Shown here: positions 50,130-58,968 of the stretch, one piece after another
Position numbering within the stretch: the first letter of the stretch is position 1
How the letters are laid out: every line of letters starts with the position of its first letter
Assembly: GCF_037969875.1 (NCBI RefSeq)
Contig: NZ_CP150218.1
Coordinates: 6,572,001-6,636,000 of the forward strand
Length of the DNA stretch: 64,000 nt
Source of the DNA: Paenibacillus sp. FSL R7-0337
Lineage (GTDB): Bacteria; Bacillota; Bacilli; Paenibacillales; Paenibacillaceae
Direction: 5' to 3'
The notes under the pieces: generated by a model
Told to the model about the DNA's origin: nothing
Databases searched by the model: none
The model's input: only the letters and a program-made list of their open reading frames with translations
Position numbers and translations under genes: made by a program

Positions 50130-51020
50130 ATGTTAATTATAGTCTCAAAGAATGCCGGAGAAGGATACAGTAGTCTGCAGGAGGCGCTGGATTCCATTCC
50201 GCCGGGGGAGACACAAGCCGTAACCATACGGATTAAGCCCGGGATCTATGAGGAAAAGGTTACGATCGCCCGCGAAGCCCCGCCCATCCTGCTGCTGGGA
50301 GAGGACCAGCATTCTACCATTATCTCGTGGAATGATAATGCCCATACGCTCGGCGCGGACGGTGAACCGCTGCGCACCTTCCGCACCGGGACGCTGAACG
50401 TGTTCGCAGAAGACTTCACTGCCGAGAATCTGACCATCCGCAACACTTCCGGCCCGGGAACAGGACAGGCGGTCGCGGCGTTCGTCGATGCCGGGCAGGC
50501 TGTGTTCCGGCGTGTACGTCTGTTAGGTGACCAGGATACCCTGTATACCGGGCCGGGGCGGCAATATTATGATGATTGCTACATTGAAGGGGATGTGGAT
50601 TATATTTTCGGTCCGGCCACCGCGCTGTTTGACCGCTGCCATCTCCATAACAAGCGCTCCAGAGGGTATATCACAGCGGCTTCAACGCCGGAGGGAGCCG
50701 CCTTCGGATATGTGTTCCTGGATTGCCGGATTACCGGCGGCGAAGGGGTAAGTGAGTGCTATCTCGGACGCCCTTGGCGCCCTTACGCGCATGTCGCCTT
50801 CATCCGCACGGTGATGGACGGTTCAGTGACCGGCGAAGGCTGGCATAACTGGGGGCAGCCGGACAGGGAGCAGACCAGCCGTTATGAAGAGTATGGCAGC
50901 AGCGGCCCGGGCGCTTGCCCCGAGGGCCGGGTAGCGTGGTCACGCCAGTTAACTGCGGAGGAAGCCGCGCAGTACCGGATTCTGTCTGTGCTGGATGGTT
51001 GGCATCCCGAGGGCTATTAA
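50130..51020 (+). CDS. Pectinesterase, carbohydrate esterase family 8
   Basis: This 296-aa beta-helix enzyme should demethylate pectin oligomers to free galacturonate and methanol. All CE8 motifs are present: GDQDTLY (D134, D136), the catalytic DVDYIFG (D155, D157), GYITAAST and LGRPW with the substrate-binding Arg. The protein begins directly with the first coil (IIVSKNAGEGYSSLQEALD) and has no signal peptide, so it is a cytoplasmic form, unlike most pathogen pectinesterases. AAAGGAG precedes the ATG. The next gene follows after 56 nt. Confidence 0.92.
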   Translation: MLIIVSKNAGEGYSSLQEALDSIPPGETQAVTIRIKPGIYEEKVTIAREAPPILLLGEDQHSTIISWNDNAHTLGADGEPLRTFRTGTLNVFAEDFTAENLTIRNTSGPGTGQAVAAFVDAGQAVFRRVRLLGDQDTLYTGPGRQYYDDCYIEGDVDYIFGPATALFDRCHLHNKRSRGYITAASTPEGAAFGYVFLDCRITGGEGVSECYLGRPWRPYAHVAFIRTVMDGSVTGEGWHNWGQPDREQTSRYEEYGSSGPGACPEGRVAWSRQLTAEEAAQYRILSVLDGWHPEGY

Positions 51021-51076
51021 TCGCTTGGACTGTGGTATACCCGGACCCAGGAATTCAGGATTGGAGGATTTCGCTG

Positions 51077-52111
51077 ATGGAATCACTTGAACAATATATC
51101 AATCAACTGACGGCTTCTGCACCTCGGAGTTCTGCCTTCCGCAAGGACATCCCCTTTGCGGAATGGCGGGCATCCCTTGCCGCGAGGTTCATAGAGCGGC
51201 TGGGCGGATTTCCCGCTCAGCGGGCGGCGCTTGAACCGGTACAGCTGGAGCAGACGTTCTGCAGCGGATACATCCGCGAACGTATCGAGATTACCACCTA
51301 TGAAGGACTTAGAATGGCCCTGTATCTCCTGATCCCGGAGGTGCCGGCAGGCTCTCCCTGCCCGGCTGTGCTGGCTATTCACGGGCATGGCTACGGCAGC
51401 CGCGAGATCACCGGCTTGAACCCGGACGGGTCGGAGCGGACGGGGGACCCGGGTCTGCATAAGGATTTTGCGGTCTCGCTGGTGAAGCAAGGCTTCGTCG
51501 TTGCGGCTCCCGAGGTACTCGGATTCGGAGACAGGCGTCTGGCTGAGGATCTGGCCAGCGGCGAGCCTGGACGTAATTCCTGCTTCCGCCTGTCCTCGGC
51601 GCTGCTGATGGCAGGGCAGACGATGGCAGGTTGCCGTATCTATGAGACGATGCGGGCGCTGGATTATCTGCAGGGGCGGGAAGAGGTTGACGGGGAACGG
51701 ATCGGCATTATGGGCATCTCCGGCGGCGGGCTGGTGGCGGGCTTCACGGCTGCACTGGATGAACGGATCAGCAGTGCGGTGGTTAGCGGCTATGCCAATA
51801 CGTTCCAAGCCAGCATTCTCACCCGGCATCATTGTCTGGACAATTATATTCCGGGCATTCTGCTGGAAGCGGAGATGCCGGATCTGCTGGGCCTGATTGC
51901 ACCACGCGGGCTGTTCCTGGAGGCGGGAGACGCAGATCATCTGTTTGGTCCCGCCGGCGTGAGGGAGGCTCTGGAGCGGCTGGAGCAAATCTATGCCGCA
52001 GAGGGCCATGGCGGGCAGCTTGCGGCGGATTTTTTCACAGGGGGCCATGAGATTCACGGGGAACCGGCATATGCCTGGCTGCTTAAGCAGCTTGCCGGTC
52101 CCCAGGAGTAG
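51077..52111 (+). CDS. Alpha/beta-hydrolase, probable carbohydrate acetylesterase
   Basis: This 344-aa protein starts at ATG 51077 behind TTGGAGG; the frame is open upstream inside the CE8 gene. The fold markers are AVLAIHGHGYGSREI (oxyanion hole), the nucleophile elbow GIMGISGGG (Ser in GxSxGG), LFLEAGDADHLFG with the acid Asp and a late GGHEIHG with the His. It resembles the Abhydrolase_7/acetyl-xylan-esterase-like group. Since pectin carries acetyl groups, a pectin acetylesterase role fits its place between CE8 and GH105, but that is inference. No signal peptide. Confidence 0.8.
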   Translation: MESLEQYINQLTASAPRSSAFRKDIPFAEWRASLAARFIERLGGFPAQRAALEPVQLEQTFCSGYIRERIEITTYEGLRMALYLLIPEVPAGSPCPAVLAIHGHGYGSREITGLNPDGSERTGDPGLHKDFAVSLVKQGFVVAAPEVLGFGDRRLAEDLASGEPGRNSCFRLSSALLMAGQTMAGCRIYETMRALDYLQGREEVDGERIGIMGISGGGLVAGFTAALDERISSAVVSGYANTFQASILTRHHCLDNYIPGILLEAEMPDLLGLIAPRGLFLEAGDADHLFGPAGVREALERLEQIYAAEGHGGQLAADFFTGGHEIHGEPAYAWLLKQLAGPQE

Positions 52112-52145
52112 GGTTACAGTTACGCAAATGACAGGAGGAATAGAG

Positions 52146-53273
52146 ATGTCTATATCAGAAGCAGTAAGCACAGGCTTATCCCGCAGAATTGCGGATACAT
52201 TCATCGGTCAATGCAATGAACAAGGGGAGCACGAGTATGTAATGGAGCGCTGGGCGTATGTCCCCGGCATGCTGCTGATGTCAGTGGCCCGGGCCGGGGT
52301 TCAGCATGGCGAGCCTGAGTACCTCTCCTTCATGCAGCGGCATATGGACAGCTTCATCGGGGAGGACGGAAGCATCCGCTCCTACACGCTGGAGGAATAT
52401 AACCTGGATCAGATCAATCAGGGCAAGAATCTGTTCTGGCTGTACGCTCAGACGGGTGAGCAGCGCTATGCGGAAGCCGCCCACCTGCTGGCAGCGCAGC
52501 TCATCGGACAGCCCCGGACCTCCGAGGGCGGCTTCTGGCATAAGAAAATATATCCCTTCCAGATGTGGCTGGACGGATTATACATGGCTTCGCCGTTCCT
52601 GGCCGAATACGGGGCAGTCTTCGGGCGTCCGGAGCTGATCGATGAAGCGGCCCGTCAGCTGCTGCTGATTGAGCGCAGAACCCGTGATCCGCGTACCGGC
52701 CTGTTCTATCACGGCTGGGATGAATCCGGGGAGCAGGAGTGGGCGGATTCCTCCACCGGATTGTCGGCTCATTTCTGGAGCCGGGCGATGGGCTGGTACG
52801 CGATGGCCGCCGTGGACTGCCTGGAGCATTTCCCGCTGACCCATCCGCAGCGGGGAACGGTAATGGGAATTTTTCAGCGGATGTGCGGTGCGCTGGTTGA
52901 GGTGCAGGATCAGGAGAGCGGCCTCTGGTATCAGGTGCTGGATCAGGCGGGACGCAAAGGCAACTACCTCGAAGCGACAGGCTCCTGCATGTTCGTCTAT
53001 GCAATGGCCAAAGCTCTGCGGCTGCGTTATCTGGAGCCTTCCTTCAAGGCAGCGATGTTAAAAGGCTACGAGGGAATCCTTAAGCATCTGGTTACCGAAG
53101 ATGAACAAGGCGTTCATCTGCACAAGATCTGCCACGGGGCCGGGCTCAGCAAAGACCGTAACGGCTCCTACGACTACTACATTTCCGAAGCAGTTGTATC
53201 AGATGTTCCTATGGGTGTAGCGCCGCTGCTGCTGGCTTCTCTTGAAGTGGAGAGGTATGTTGCCGGTCAATAA
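52146..53273 (+). CDS. GH105 unsaturated rhamnogalacturonyl hydrolase
   Basis: This 375-aa (alpha/alpha)6-barrel enzyme starts at ATG 52146 behind ACAGGAGG. The conserved blocks of YteR/YesR are clear: RWAYVPGMLLMSVARAG, KKIYPFQMWLDGLYMASPF (catalytic Asp), GLFYHGWDES, FWSRAMGWYAMAAVD and YLEATGSCMFVYAMAKAL. It should release unsaturated galacturonic acid from rhamnogalacturonan lyase products. It closes the run CE8, esterase, GH105. Together with GH28 and GH43 it makes a cytoplasmic pectin-finishing set; lyases and transporters are outside the window. Confidence 0.93.
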   Translation: MSISEAVSTGLSRRIADTFIGQCNEQGEHEYVMERWAYVPGMLLMSVARAGVQHGEPEYLSFMQRHMDSFIGEDGSIRSYTLEEYNLDQINQGKNLFWLYAQTGEQRYAEAAHLLAAQLIGQPRTSEGGFWHKKIYPFQMWLDGLYMASPFLAEYGAVFGRPELIDEAARQLLLIERRTRDPRTGLFYHGWDESGEQEWADSSTGLSAHFWSRAMGWYAMAAVDCLEHFPLTHPQRGTVMGIFQRMCGALVEVQDQESGLWYQVLDQAGRKGNYLEATGSCMFVYAMAKALRLRYLEPSFKAAMLKGYEGILKHLVTEDEQGVHLHKICHGAGLSKDRNGSYDYYISEAVVSDVPMGVAPLLLASLEVERYVAGQ

Positions 53274-53396
53274 CACTCAGCGGAATAAGCTTCACCGTTT
53301 CCGGGATTTTGGTGGAGGGACAGCCGATTCCCAGCCGCATTTTATGATAGTATAAGGCGTTGTTACTATTAAAGATATGCGGAGGACACCGGGCCA

Positions 53397-54008
53397 ATGG
53401 ATCAGGAGTTACAGAGAATCGTCAAGTGGATCAACGGTCAAACTGCGAGGGTCATCATAGGGATTTCGGGTCACGGGGCATCGGGCAAAACCACATTTGC
53501 CGCTCATCTGATCAGCCTGCTCGGGCAGGATAACGTGAATCTATTGAATACGGACCCCTATATTATCGGTTCTAATCTCAGGAAGTTCGCGATGATTGAC
53601 TATGAATATAACAATGAACAATACCGTGATAAAATGACGGCGTGCCACCCGCTTGCCCATAACGTTGCCGCACTGGAGCGGGACATCCGTATGCTGAGGG
53701 ACGGCCTCGACCTGTATACGATGGATACCCACTACACTAAGAGTACGCTGTTATCTTCGCGCAACAAGATTAATATTGTGGAAGGCATGAGTGTTGCTTT
53801 TACCGATCCGGGGCTCTATGACCTCAAAGTATACCTGCATACAGATGGGGAGACGGAGCTGAGGCGCAGGGGGATCCGGGATGTGGTTGAGCGGGGCACG
53901 GATATCGGATACTTAATGAGGTCCCATGAACAGCGTAGAATTCAGTATGAATTATTCATGCATCCGTATCATGAGAGGTTCGATATTGTGATTAGGAATC
54001 AGGATTAA
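53397..54008 (+). CDS. P-loop kinase of the uridine kinase/phosphoribulokinase type
   Basis: This 203-aa protein has a classical P-loop near the N terminus (IIGISGHGASGKTTF) and a Walker B-like region NLLNTDPYI. The KINIVEGMSVAF strand and the RRGIRDVVERG lid helix with RSHEQRRIQYE resemble uridine kinase-like enzymes. It probably phosphorylates a nucleoside, pantothenate-like or sugar substrate, but the family is broad. GGAGG lies 11 nt before the ATG. It stands alone between the pectin genes and a convergent gene. Confidence 0.78.
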   Translation: MDQELQRIVKWINGQTARVIIGISGHGASGKTTFAAHLISLLGQDNVNLLNTDPYIIGSNLRKFAMIDYEYNNEQYRDKMTACHPLAHNVAALERDIRMLRDGLDLYTMDTHYTKSTLLSSRNKINIVEGMSVAFTDPGLYDLKVYLHTDGETELRRRGIRDVVERGTDIGYLMRSHEQRRIQYELFMHPYHERFDIVIRNQD

Positions 54009-54036
54009 GGGTAGTTTATATCTCCAAAAGAATGAT

Positions 54037-54092
54037 AAAAAGCTGAGGCTCCATCTATCCAGATTTCAGTGGACAGACGGGGCCTCAGTTTT
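54037..54092. terminator. Bidirectional terminator between the kinase and ClbS-like genes
   Basis: CTGAGGCTCC pairs with GGGGCCTCAG (one G-T pair), with A residues before and TTTT after. It can serve both convergent genes. Confidence 0.8.
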
Positions 54093-54582
54093 ATGTTTTT
54101 GTGACCGCAACTGATGCTGCATACTTGTCTATCTGCTTCTTGTGATGCTTATCGTGGGAGATGAAATCTCTCAGATACTTGCGGATACTGAATTTCTTCC
54201 CGTCACCATCGGGATGATTCTGTTCAAGAGCCTCATCGCTGAAGGAGGCTGCAAGCCCGGTAATCTTGGTCCGGTACAGGACGAATTGCCGGGCGGCTTC
54301 TTGACGGGTTACTGTCTTGGCGTATAGGACCGCATTGGCATTGAATGCATTGAAGTCCAGATGTGCGGCTGTCAGCGGCAGGCCTTCTTGAATTTTGACC
54401 AGGGCCTCCTCATAAAAGTATTTGTCCCACAGCATGATGTGGCAAAGGAGATCCTGCAGAGACCATTTTCCGGCCTCCAGCGGAGCCTCCCAGTCTGCAT
54501 CTTCGATGCTGTCCAGCGATTGAATATAGGGGATGAAGGACTCGAATTCAAGAATGAGCTGCTTGTTGGTTTTGGCTGCCAT
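54091..54582 (-). CDS. ClbS/DfsB-family four-helix protein (DinB-like)
   Basis: This protein of about 163 aa is a four-helix bundle. ATG 54582 lies 7 nt after AAGGTGG, while ATG 54588 would be too close. Conserved features are GKWSLQDLLCHIMLWDKYF and RDFISHDKHHKKQID, whose histidines probably sit in the metal-type site of the DinB superfamily. ClbS hydrolyses colibactin and protects its host, but most relatives such as DfsB have no known role. It has its own terminator shared with the convergent kinase gene. Confidence 0.82.
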   Translation of the reverse strand: MAAKTNKQLILEFESFIPYIQSLDSIEDADWEAPLEAGKWSLQDLLCHIMLWDKYFYEEALVKIQEGLPLTAAHLDFNAFNANAVLYAKTVTRQEAARQFVLYRTKITGLAASFSDEALEQNHPDGDGKKFSIRKYLRDFISHDKHHKKQIDKYAASVAVTKT

Positions 54583-54843
54583 GATCATACCACCTTGTCT
54601 GTCAGATTGAATAAGAGCTTATATCATTCATTATAATATAAGGAACTGGACTACAGCTTGTCAGGTTCATAGAATTCATCTACTGGATGATATATCAGTC
54701 ATTAGGCGGGGTTTTTCACTTTCCTGGTTAGAAAATAAAAACCGAAAATATACCAATCTTTTACCGGAATCATGCTATAATTTTAACGGGTAAGTAGGGC
54801 TTAAGTAATAGACTTTTATAACTACATATTCGGGGGAATCAGT
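54583..54843. other. Divergent intergenic region
   Basis: This AT-rich spacer of 261 bp lies between the leftward ClbS-like gene and the rightward SLH gene. It contains an extended -10 promoter at 54773-54781. Nothing else was recognised. Confidence 0.5.
54773..54781 (+). promoter_or_regulatory. Extended -10 promoter of the SLH protein gene
   Basis: TGCTATAAT is a consensus extended -10 box, 62 nt before the start codon. No good -35 box lies at 17 nt, as is common for extended -10 promoters. Confidence 0.5.
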
Positions 54844-57800
54844 TTGTTTATCAAAAGAATTGTAAGAAAAAAAGTAATCGCAGGAGCACTTGCTGTATGC
54901 CTTTCAATCCTGCCGGCTGTCTCAGCTTTTGCGGGCAATGCATCCGATCTTAGTGGAAACTGGGCGAAGAATCAAATCAGTAAATGGATGGATCAAGGTC
55001 TGATCGCCGGCTACCCTGATGGTGAATTTAAGCCGAATAACCTGGTGACTCGGGCGGAATTAACGGTTTTGATTAATAGGGCTTTTGGATTCACTGAAAC
55101 GAAAAAAGCTAATTTTAGCGATATCTCTAGCAGTAAATGGTATTATTCAAGTATTTTGCAGGCTAATGCTGCAGGTTACATCCAAGGCTACGAGGACGGG
55201 ACCTTTAAGCCTGATCAGAAGATCAACCGTCAGGAACTGGCTGTTATCATCAGCAAGTTGCTCAAGCTGACAACGTCGGCTGCGACTCCTGAGTTCGGTG
55301 ATATGACTAAGAGTGCGGATTGGAGCAAAGGTGCTATCGGAGCTGTAAGCGAACAAGGGATCATGACAGGCTCTGGTGATGGTAACTTTCGGCCCCTTGC
55401 TTATGCAACCCGAGCAGAGACAGTAGTCATTTTGGATAGGGCTCTATCCTTGCTAAATGCAGCCGGTGAGTATGTAATCATCTATGAAACACCAGGTACC
55501 TATGGTCCGCTGTCAGGAATTTCAGAAGTAGAAAGTGATGTAGTGATCAGCGTGCCAGGTATCACACTCCGTAATATGAATATCACTGGAGATCTGCTGC
55601 TGGGAGAAGGCATAGCTGAAGGCGATGTGCGGCTCCAGAATGTAACCGTAAGTGGCAATACCGCAATTGAAGGCGGCGGGGCTAACAGTATTCATCTTGC
55701 GGATTCCACACTGGGTTCTGTTCGTGTTGACAAGGAAGATGGCAGTGTAAGAGTAGTAGCTGAAGGAAAGACCCGAATCCATAATCTTCAGATTCAGTCC
55801 GCTGCTGCCGTTGAATCCCTCACCGGTGCTGAGATCAGTACCCTTACGTTATCACCTGAAATTCCAGCCGATGCCCGCATTCTGTTGACCGGCAGCTTCA
55901 AGGCTGTAAATATTCTTGCATCACGCCTTAACATTGAAATCAGCGGGGGCACTGTCGAGACAATCAATGTTGATAAAACAGCGGGCAGTAATAAATTGGC
56001 CAATAGCAGCAATATCAAATCCATGACAATGAACACCGGTATACAAATATTAGGTAAAGGCAACATCGGGAATGCGGTAGTCAACGCTTCGGGCATTATA
56101 ATAGAGAATGCTCCAGGTAAACTTACGATCGGCACTGATGTTCCGGCAGATGTGAAAGTAAATATAGCCGGTTCTGATAGAACAGTTGCTGCGTCTTCTG
56201 CAGTTCCAACAGCCGCTGTGTTAGTTGGCGGCGGAGGGGGAGGAACTGGTGGAGGCGGCAGTACGACTGAAACACCGGCGCCAACAACGACACCAACACC
56301 GACGCCAACGGAGGCACCAACACCGGTGCCAACACCGGTGCCAACACCGGTGCCGACAGAGGAACCAACACCGGCACCAACGCCAGTACCGACACCAGCA
56401 CCAACACCAGTACCGACGGAGGCACCGACACCGGCACCAACGCCAGTACCAACGGAGGAACCAACACCAGCACCGACAGCGAAGCCAACGGCGGTAACTT
56501 CACCATCACCATCGCCGTTAGCGACACCAACAGCGTTGACTTCACCGTCACCGTCACCATCCTTGTGGCCGGAAGTAACACCGACACCCACACCTTGGTC
56601 AACGGCAACGGCAGCTCCAACACCGCCTAATATTAATCTTAGTCTTATAAAAGGGGTCATTGAGCATGCAGACGGGAAGGTAGTAGATACAGGCACTATA
56701 TACTTAGAACGGGATAACGATCATACGATTTACACCGCTGGAGTGATGAACGGGCAATTCTTGATGAATTTGCCGGATGGGACGTACAGAATTTACTCCA
56801 TGCGTTCCACAACTACACAAGAGAATATTTCACTCTACTATATGTTTTACGTTATGAATGGCAAGGCAGACCGGGAAGTGCATATTCTCATTCCTGAGCA
56901 GCAGGCAGGTACGATTCAGTATTCGGACGGGACTGCATTTGAGAATGGAGAAATTTTTGTACAGCGCCTCGACAGCGGGCCGCTTGGCTGGTATAGTGCC
57001 GTAATCCAAGCAGGCAAGTTCAACTTTAATTTACCCGACGGTCATTATAGCGTAGAAATGTTAATCTATGGCGAAACTAACAACCAATTAAGAATTAATT
57101 ATTTATTTGAGGTCATTGACGGGAAGAGCGATCTGAATATAACATTGCCTCCAAAAATAGGAGGAAACATTACCTTCGTGGATGGCTCCCCAATTGACGA
57201 CGGATGGCTGGAAATTAGAGAAATGAATGCTCAGAATTTCGGGATTTATACGGTCCCTGTGGTTGCAGGTAAGTTTGATCTTTATTTACCGGATGGAGAT
57301 TATAACATTCTGGCATTAAAGACTGATGAGGCAAGAACTATAGATTTACGTACACAGATAAAGATTGTTAATGGTGAACCTGCTGCCGGACCAATTGATA
57401 TCAAGGTGCCTTTAGCAATATCAGGCAAGATTTATAATGAGGACGGAACTCCATATGCTGATGGAGTATTAATGGTTACTAAGGTCGGTACTGCTTCACC
57501 GCTTCTATATTCGGCCACTATTAAGAAAGGACTGTTTGATTTCTATCTGCCGGATGGCTCATACCGGGTACTTATTTTAGCGGAAGAGATTTCCTCCATC
57601 TACTATGCTAAATTCCCGTATTACAAGTTCTCGGTGCTGGATGGGCAGTCGGACCCACATGAGCTTGTAATCCAGTTGCCAGCGAACAATGTTACCGGTA
57701 CACTGAAATATGATGATGGGACCGCGTTGCCGGATGGTTATATAGAGCTTGGCAGTGGTCTTGATGGTAGGGATTATGTCAAAACGGTTGAGCTAAAAAA

Positions 57801-57954
57801 CGGAGAGTTTAGTGCTGATTTCCCGGATGGGGAATATGATGTATTCATCTATTGGGATGCTAAGCATCAGAAGAGAATCGAAATAAATTGTAAATTTAAA
57901 GTTGCAGAGGGCCTGCTTGTTGATCCCCTGGATATTACTTTGGCTAAGGAATAA
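54844..57954 (+). CDS. S-layer-homology-anchored surface protein with Pro/Thr linker and C-terminal repeats
   Basis: This 1036-aa secreted protein starts at TTG 54844 behind GGGGGAA. A signal peptide (about 1-31, ending SAFA) is followed by three SLH domains (about 33-80, 90-140 and 150-200; e.g. GYPDGEFKPNNLVTRAEL), which bind pyruvylated wall polymer. A beta-helix-like region of short strands follows (about 215-450). Then comes a low-complexity Pro/Thr/Glu linker (about 475-595, PTPVPT-type) and five tandem domains of about 85 residues (about 600-1036). Each of these carries an F-x-LPDGxY signature, as in carboxypeptidase-regulatory/SpaA-like beta-sandwiches. There is no enzyme motif. It is probably a structural or adhesive surface protein. 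Confidence 0.85.
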   Translation: MFIKRIVRKKVIAGALAVCLSILPAVSAFAGNASDLSGNWAKNQISKWMDQGLIAGYPDGEFKPNNLVTRAELTVLINRAFGFTETKKANFSDISSSKWYYSSILQANAAGYIQGYEDGTFKPDQKINRQELAVIISKLLKLTTSAATPEFGDMTKSADWSKGAIGAVSEQGIMTGSGDGNFRPLAYATRAETVVILDRALSLLNAAGEYVIIYETPGTYGPLSGISEVESDVVISVPGITLRNMNITGDLLLGEGIAEGDVRLQNVTVSGNTAIEGGGANSIHLADSTLGSVRVDKEDGSVRVVAEGKTRIHNLQIQSAAAVESLTGAEISTLTLSPEIPADARILLTGSFKAVNILASRLNIEISGGTVETINVDKTAGSNKLANSSNIKSMTMNTGIQILGKGNIGNAVVNASGIIIENAPGKLTIGTDVPADVKVNIAGSDRTVAASSAVPTAAVLVGGGGGGTGGGGSTTETPAPTTTPTPTPTEAPTPVPTPVPTPVPTEEPTPAPTPVPTPAPTPVPTEAPTPAPTPVPTEEPTPAPTAKPTAVTSPSPSPLATPTALTSPSPSPSLWPEVTPTPTPWSTATAAPTPPNINLSLIKGVIEHADGKVVDTGTIYLERDNDHTIYTAGVMNGQFLMNLPDGTYRIYSMRSTTTQENISLYYMFYVMNGKADREVHILIPEQQAGTIQYSDGTAFENGEIFVQRLDSGPLGWYSAVIQAGKFNFNLPDGHYSVEMLIYGETNNQLRINYLFEVIDGKSDLNITLPPKIGGNITFVDGSPIDDGWLEIREMNAQNFGIYTVPVVAGKFDLYLPDGDYNILALKTDEARTIDLRTQIKIVNGEPAAGPIDIKVPLAISGKIYNEDGTPYADGVLMVTKVGTASPLLYSATIKKGLFDFYLPDGSYRVLILAEEISSIYYAKFPYYKFSVLDGQSDPHELVIQLPANNVTGTLKYDDGTALPDGYIELGSGLDGRDYVKTVELKNGEFSADFPDGEYDVFIYWDAKHQKRIEINCKFKVAEGLLVDPLDITLAKE
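56270..56620 (+). repeat. Tandem coding repeats of the Pro/Thr linker
   Basis: Units of 6-12 bp such as CCAACACCGGTG and CCAACGGAGGCA repeat in frame for about 350 bp. They encode PTPTP, PVPT and EAPTP units. Such tracts easily change length by slippage. Confidence 0.85.
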
Positions 57955-57987
57955 TAACCGAATATAGCAGATTGCCAGAAATAACAG

Positions 57988-58024
57988 AGCAGCGCTTCTC
58001 CGTTACAGGAGAGCCGCTGCTTTG
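57988..58024 (+). terminator. Terminator after the SLH protein gene
   Basis: AGCAGCG-CTTCTCC pairs with GGAGAGC-CGCTGCT and is followed by TTGTT. Clear stem, moderate T run. Confidence 0.75.
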
Positions 58025-58218
58025 TTGCATGCAGTACTTATTATGATCACTGTTGTAATTCCTGTCCTCCGATAGCTCTTTTGTAGTAGAATCGCGTCCG
58101 CGGCATTGGTATACTTTAACAAAAGCTCCATCCGGTCATGAATTCTACGGTGAAGCAGTCACTGGTAAAAGATAAGCTGAACGGTATTGTCATTGAAATC
58201 AAGTACAGGAGGTTCACT

Positions 58219-58968
58219 ATGCAACAGAGGGTGCTGCTGATCGAGGATGATGAAGCGATCAGCGAAATGGTCTATTCTTATCTGACCAAAGAGGGCTATG
58301 AGGTGGAGATCGCATATGACGGGGACATGGCGGTGAGCAAGTTCCTGGGCGGTCTTACTTATGATCTGGTGCTGCTGGATCTGATGCTGCCGAAGCGCAG
58401 CGGCACGGATGTGCTGCAGATTATCCGCAGCGGCAGTCTTGTGCCGGTACTGATTATGTCGGCAAAAGACAGCGATGTGGACAAGGCACTGGGGCTGGGC
58501 TTCGGCGCGGATGATTATATTACGAAGCCGTTCTCGATGATTGAGCTGGCGGCCCGGGTGAAGGCGGCGATCCGCCGGGCGGGGTATGCTGCATCTGGAA
58601 GCCAGGCTGTTGTCGGGAGCGGAGCGCAGGGCAGCGGGGAGTCGCAGGCAGAGAAGCCGAAGGTTATCGAGCTGCGGGGACTGACCGTGGATCTGGATAA
58701 TTTCTCCGTACGGAAGAACGGGCAAGAGCTGAAGCTGACCGCCAAGGAGTTCCACATCCTGAAGCTGTTCGTGAGCAGTCCGGGCCGGGTATTCACCAAG
58801 GCGCAGATCTACAGCCAAGTCTGGGAAGAGGATTATTATGGCGATGAGAACGTAATTAATGTACATATGCGCAGATTGCGCGAGAAAATCGAGGATGATC
58901 CCTCCCGTCCGGAGTATATCAAGACGCTGTGGGGGATCGGCTACAAGCTGGGGGATGTGCTGCTGTGA
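58219..58968 (+). CDS. OmpR/PhoB-family response regulator
   Basis: This 249-aa protein starts at ATG 58219 behind AGGAGG; the frame is open further upstream. It has a receiver domain (about 1-118) with acidic pair E9-D10/D11 (LLIEDDEA), phosphoacceptor D54 (LVLLDLMLP) and the conserved Lys in YITKPFS. An unusually long Gly/Ser/Ala linker (about 122-152) leads to a winged-helix DNA-binding domain (about 153-248; LTAKEFHILKLF and VINVHMRRLREKIEDDP). The kinase start overlaps the stop by 4 bp. It probably binds the 11-bp repeats ahead of the ABC genes at 60005. Confidence 0.92.
   Translation: MQQRVLLIEDDEAISEMVYSYLTKEGYEVEIAYDGDMAVSKFLGGLTYDLVLLDLMLPKRSGTDVLQIIRSGSLVPVLIMSAKDSDVDKALGLGFGADDYITKPFSMIELAARVKAAIRRAGYAASGSQAVVGSGAQGSGESQAEKPKVIELRGLTVDLDNFSVRKNGQELKLTAKEFHILKLFVSSPGRVFTKAQIYSQVWEEDYYGDENVINVHMRRLREKIEDDPSRPEYIKTLWGIGYKLGDVLL

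Noticed and set aside
51083..52204. 373-aa open frame opposite the esterase gene
   Set aside because: Antisense shadow of a conserved alpha/beta-hydrolase; no family resemblance or ribosome site.
56270..56620. Possible CRISPR array because of regular repeats
   Set aside because: The units are 6-12 bp, contiguous and coding, without spacers.
56123..56696. Long minus-strand frames and a His/Arg-rich plus-strand frame in the Pro/Thr repeat tract
   Set aside because: The tandem repeat is open in several frames; only the SLH protein frame is anchored to real domains on both sides.
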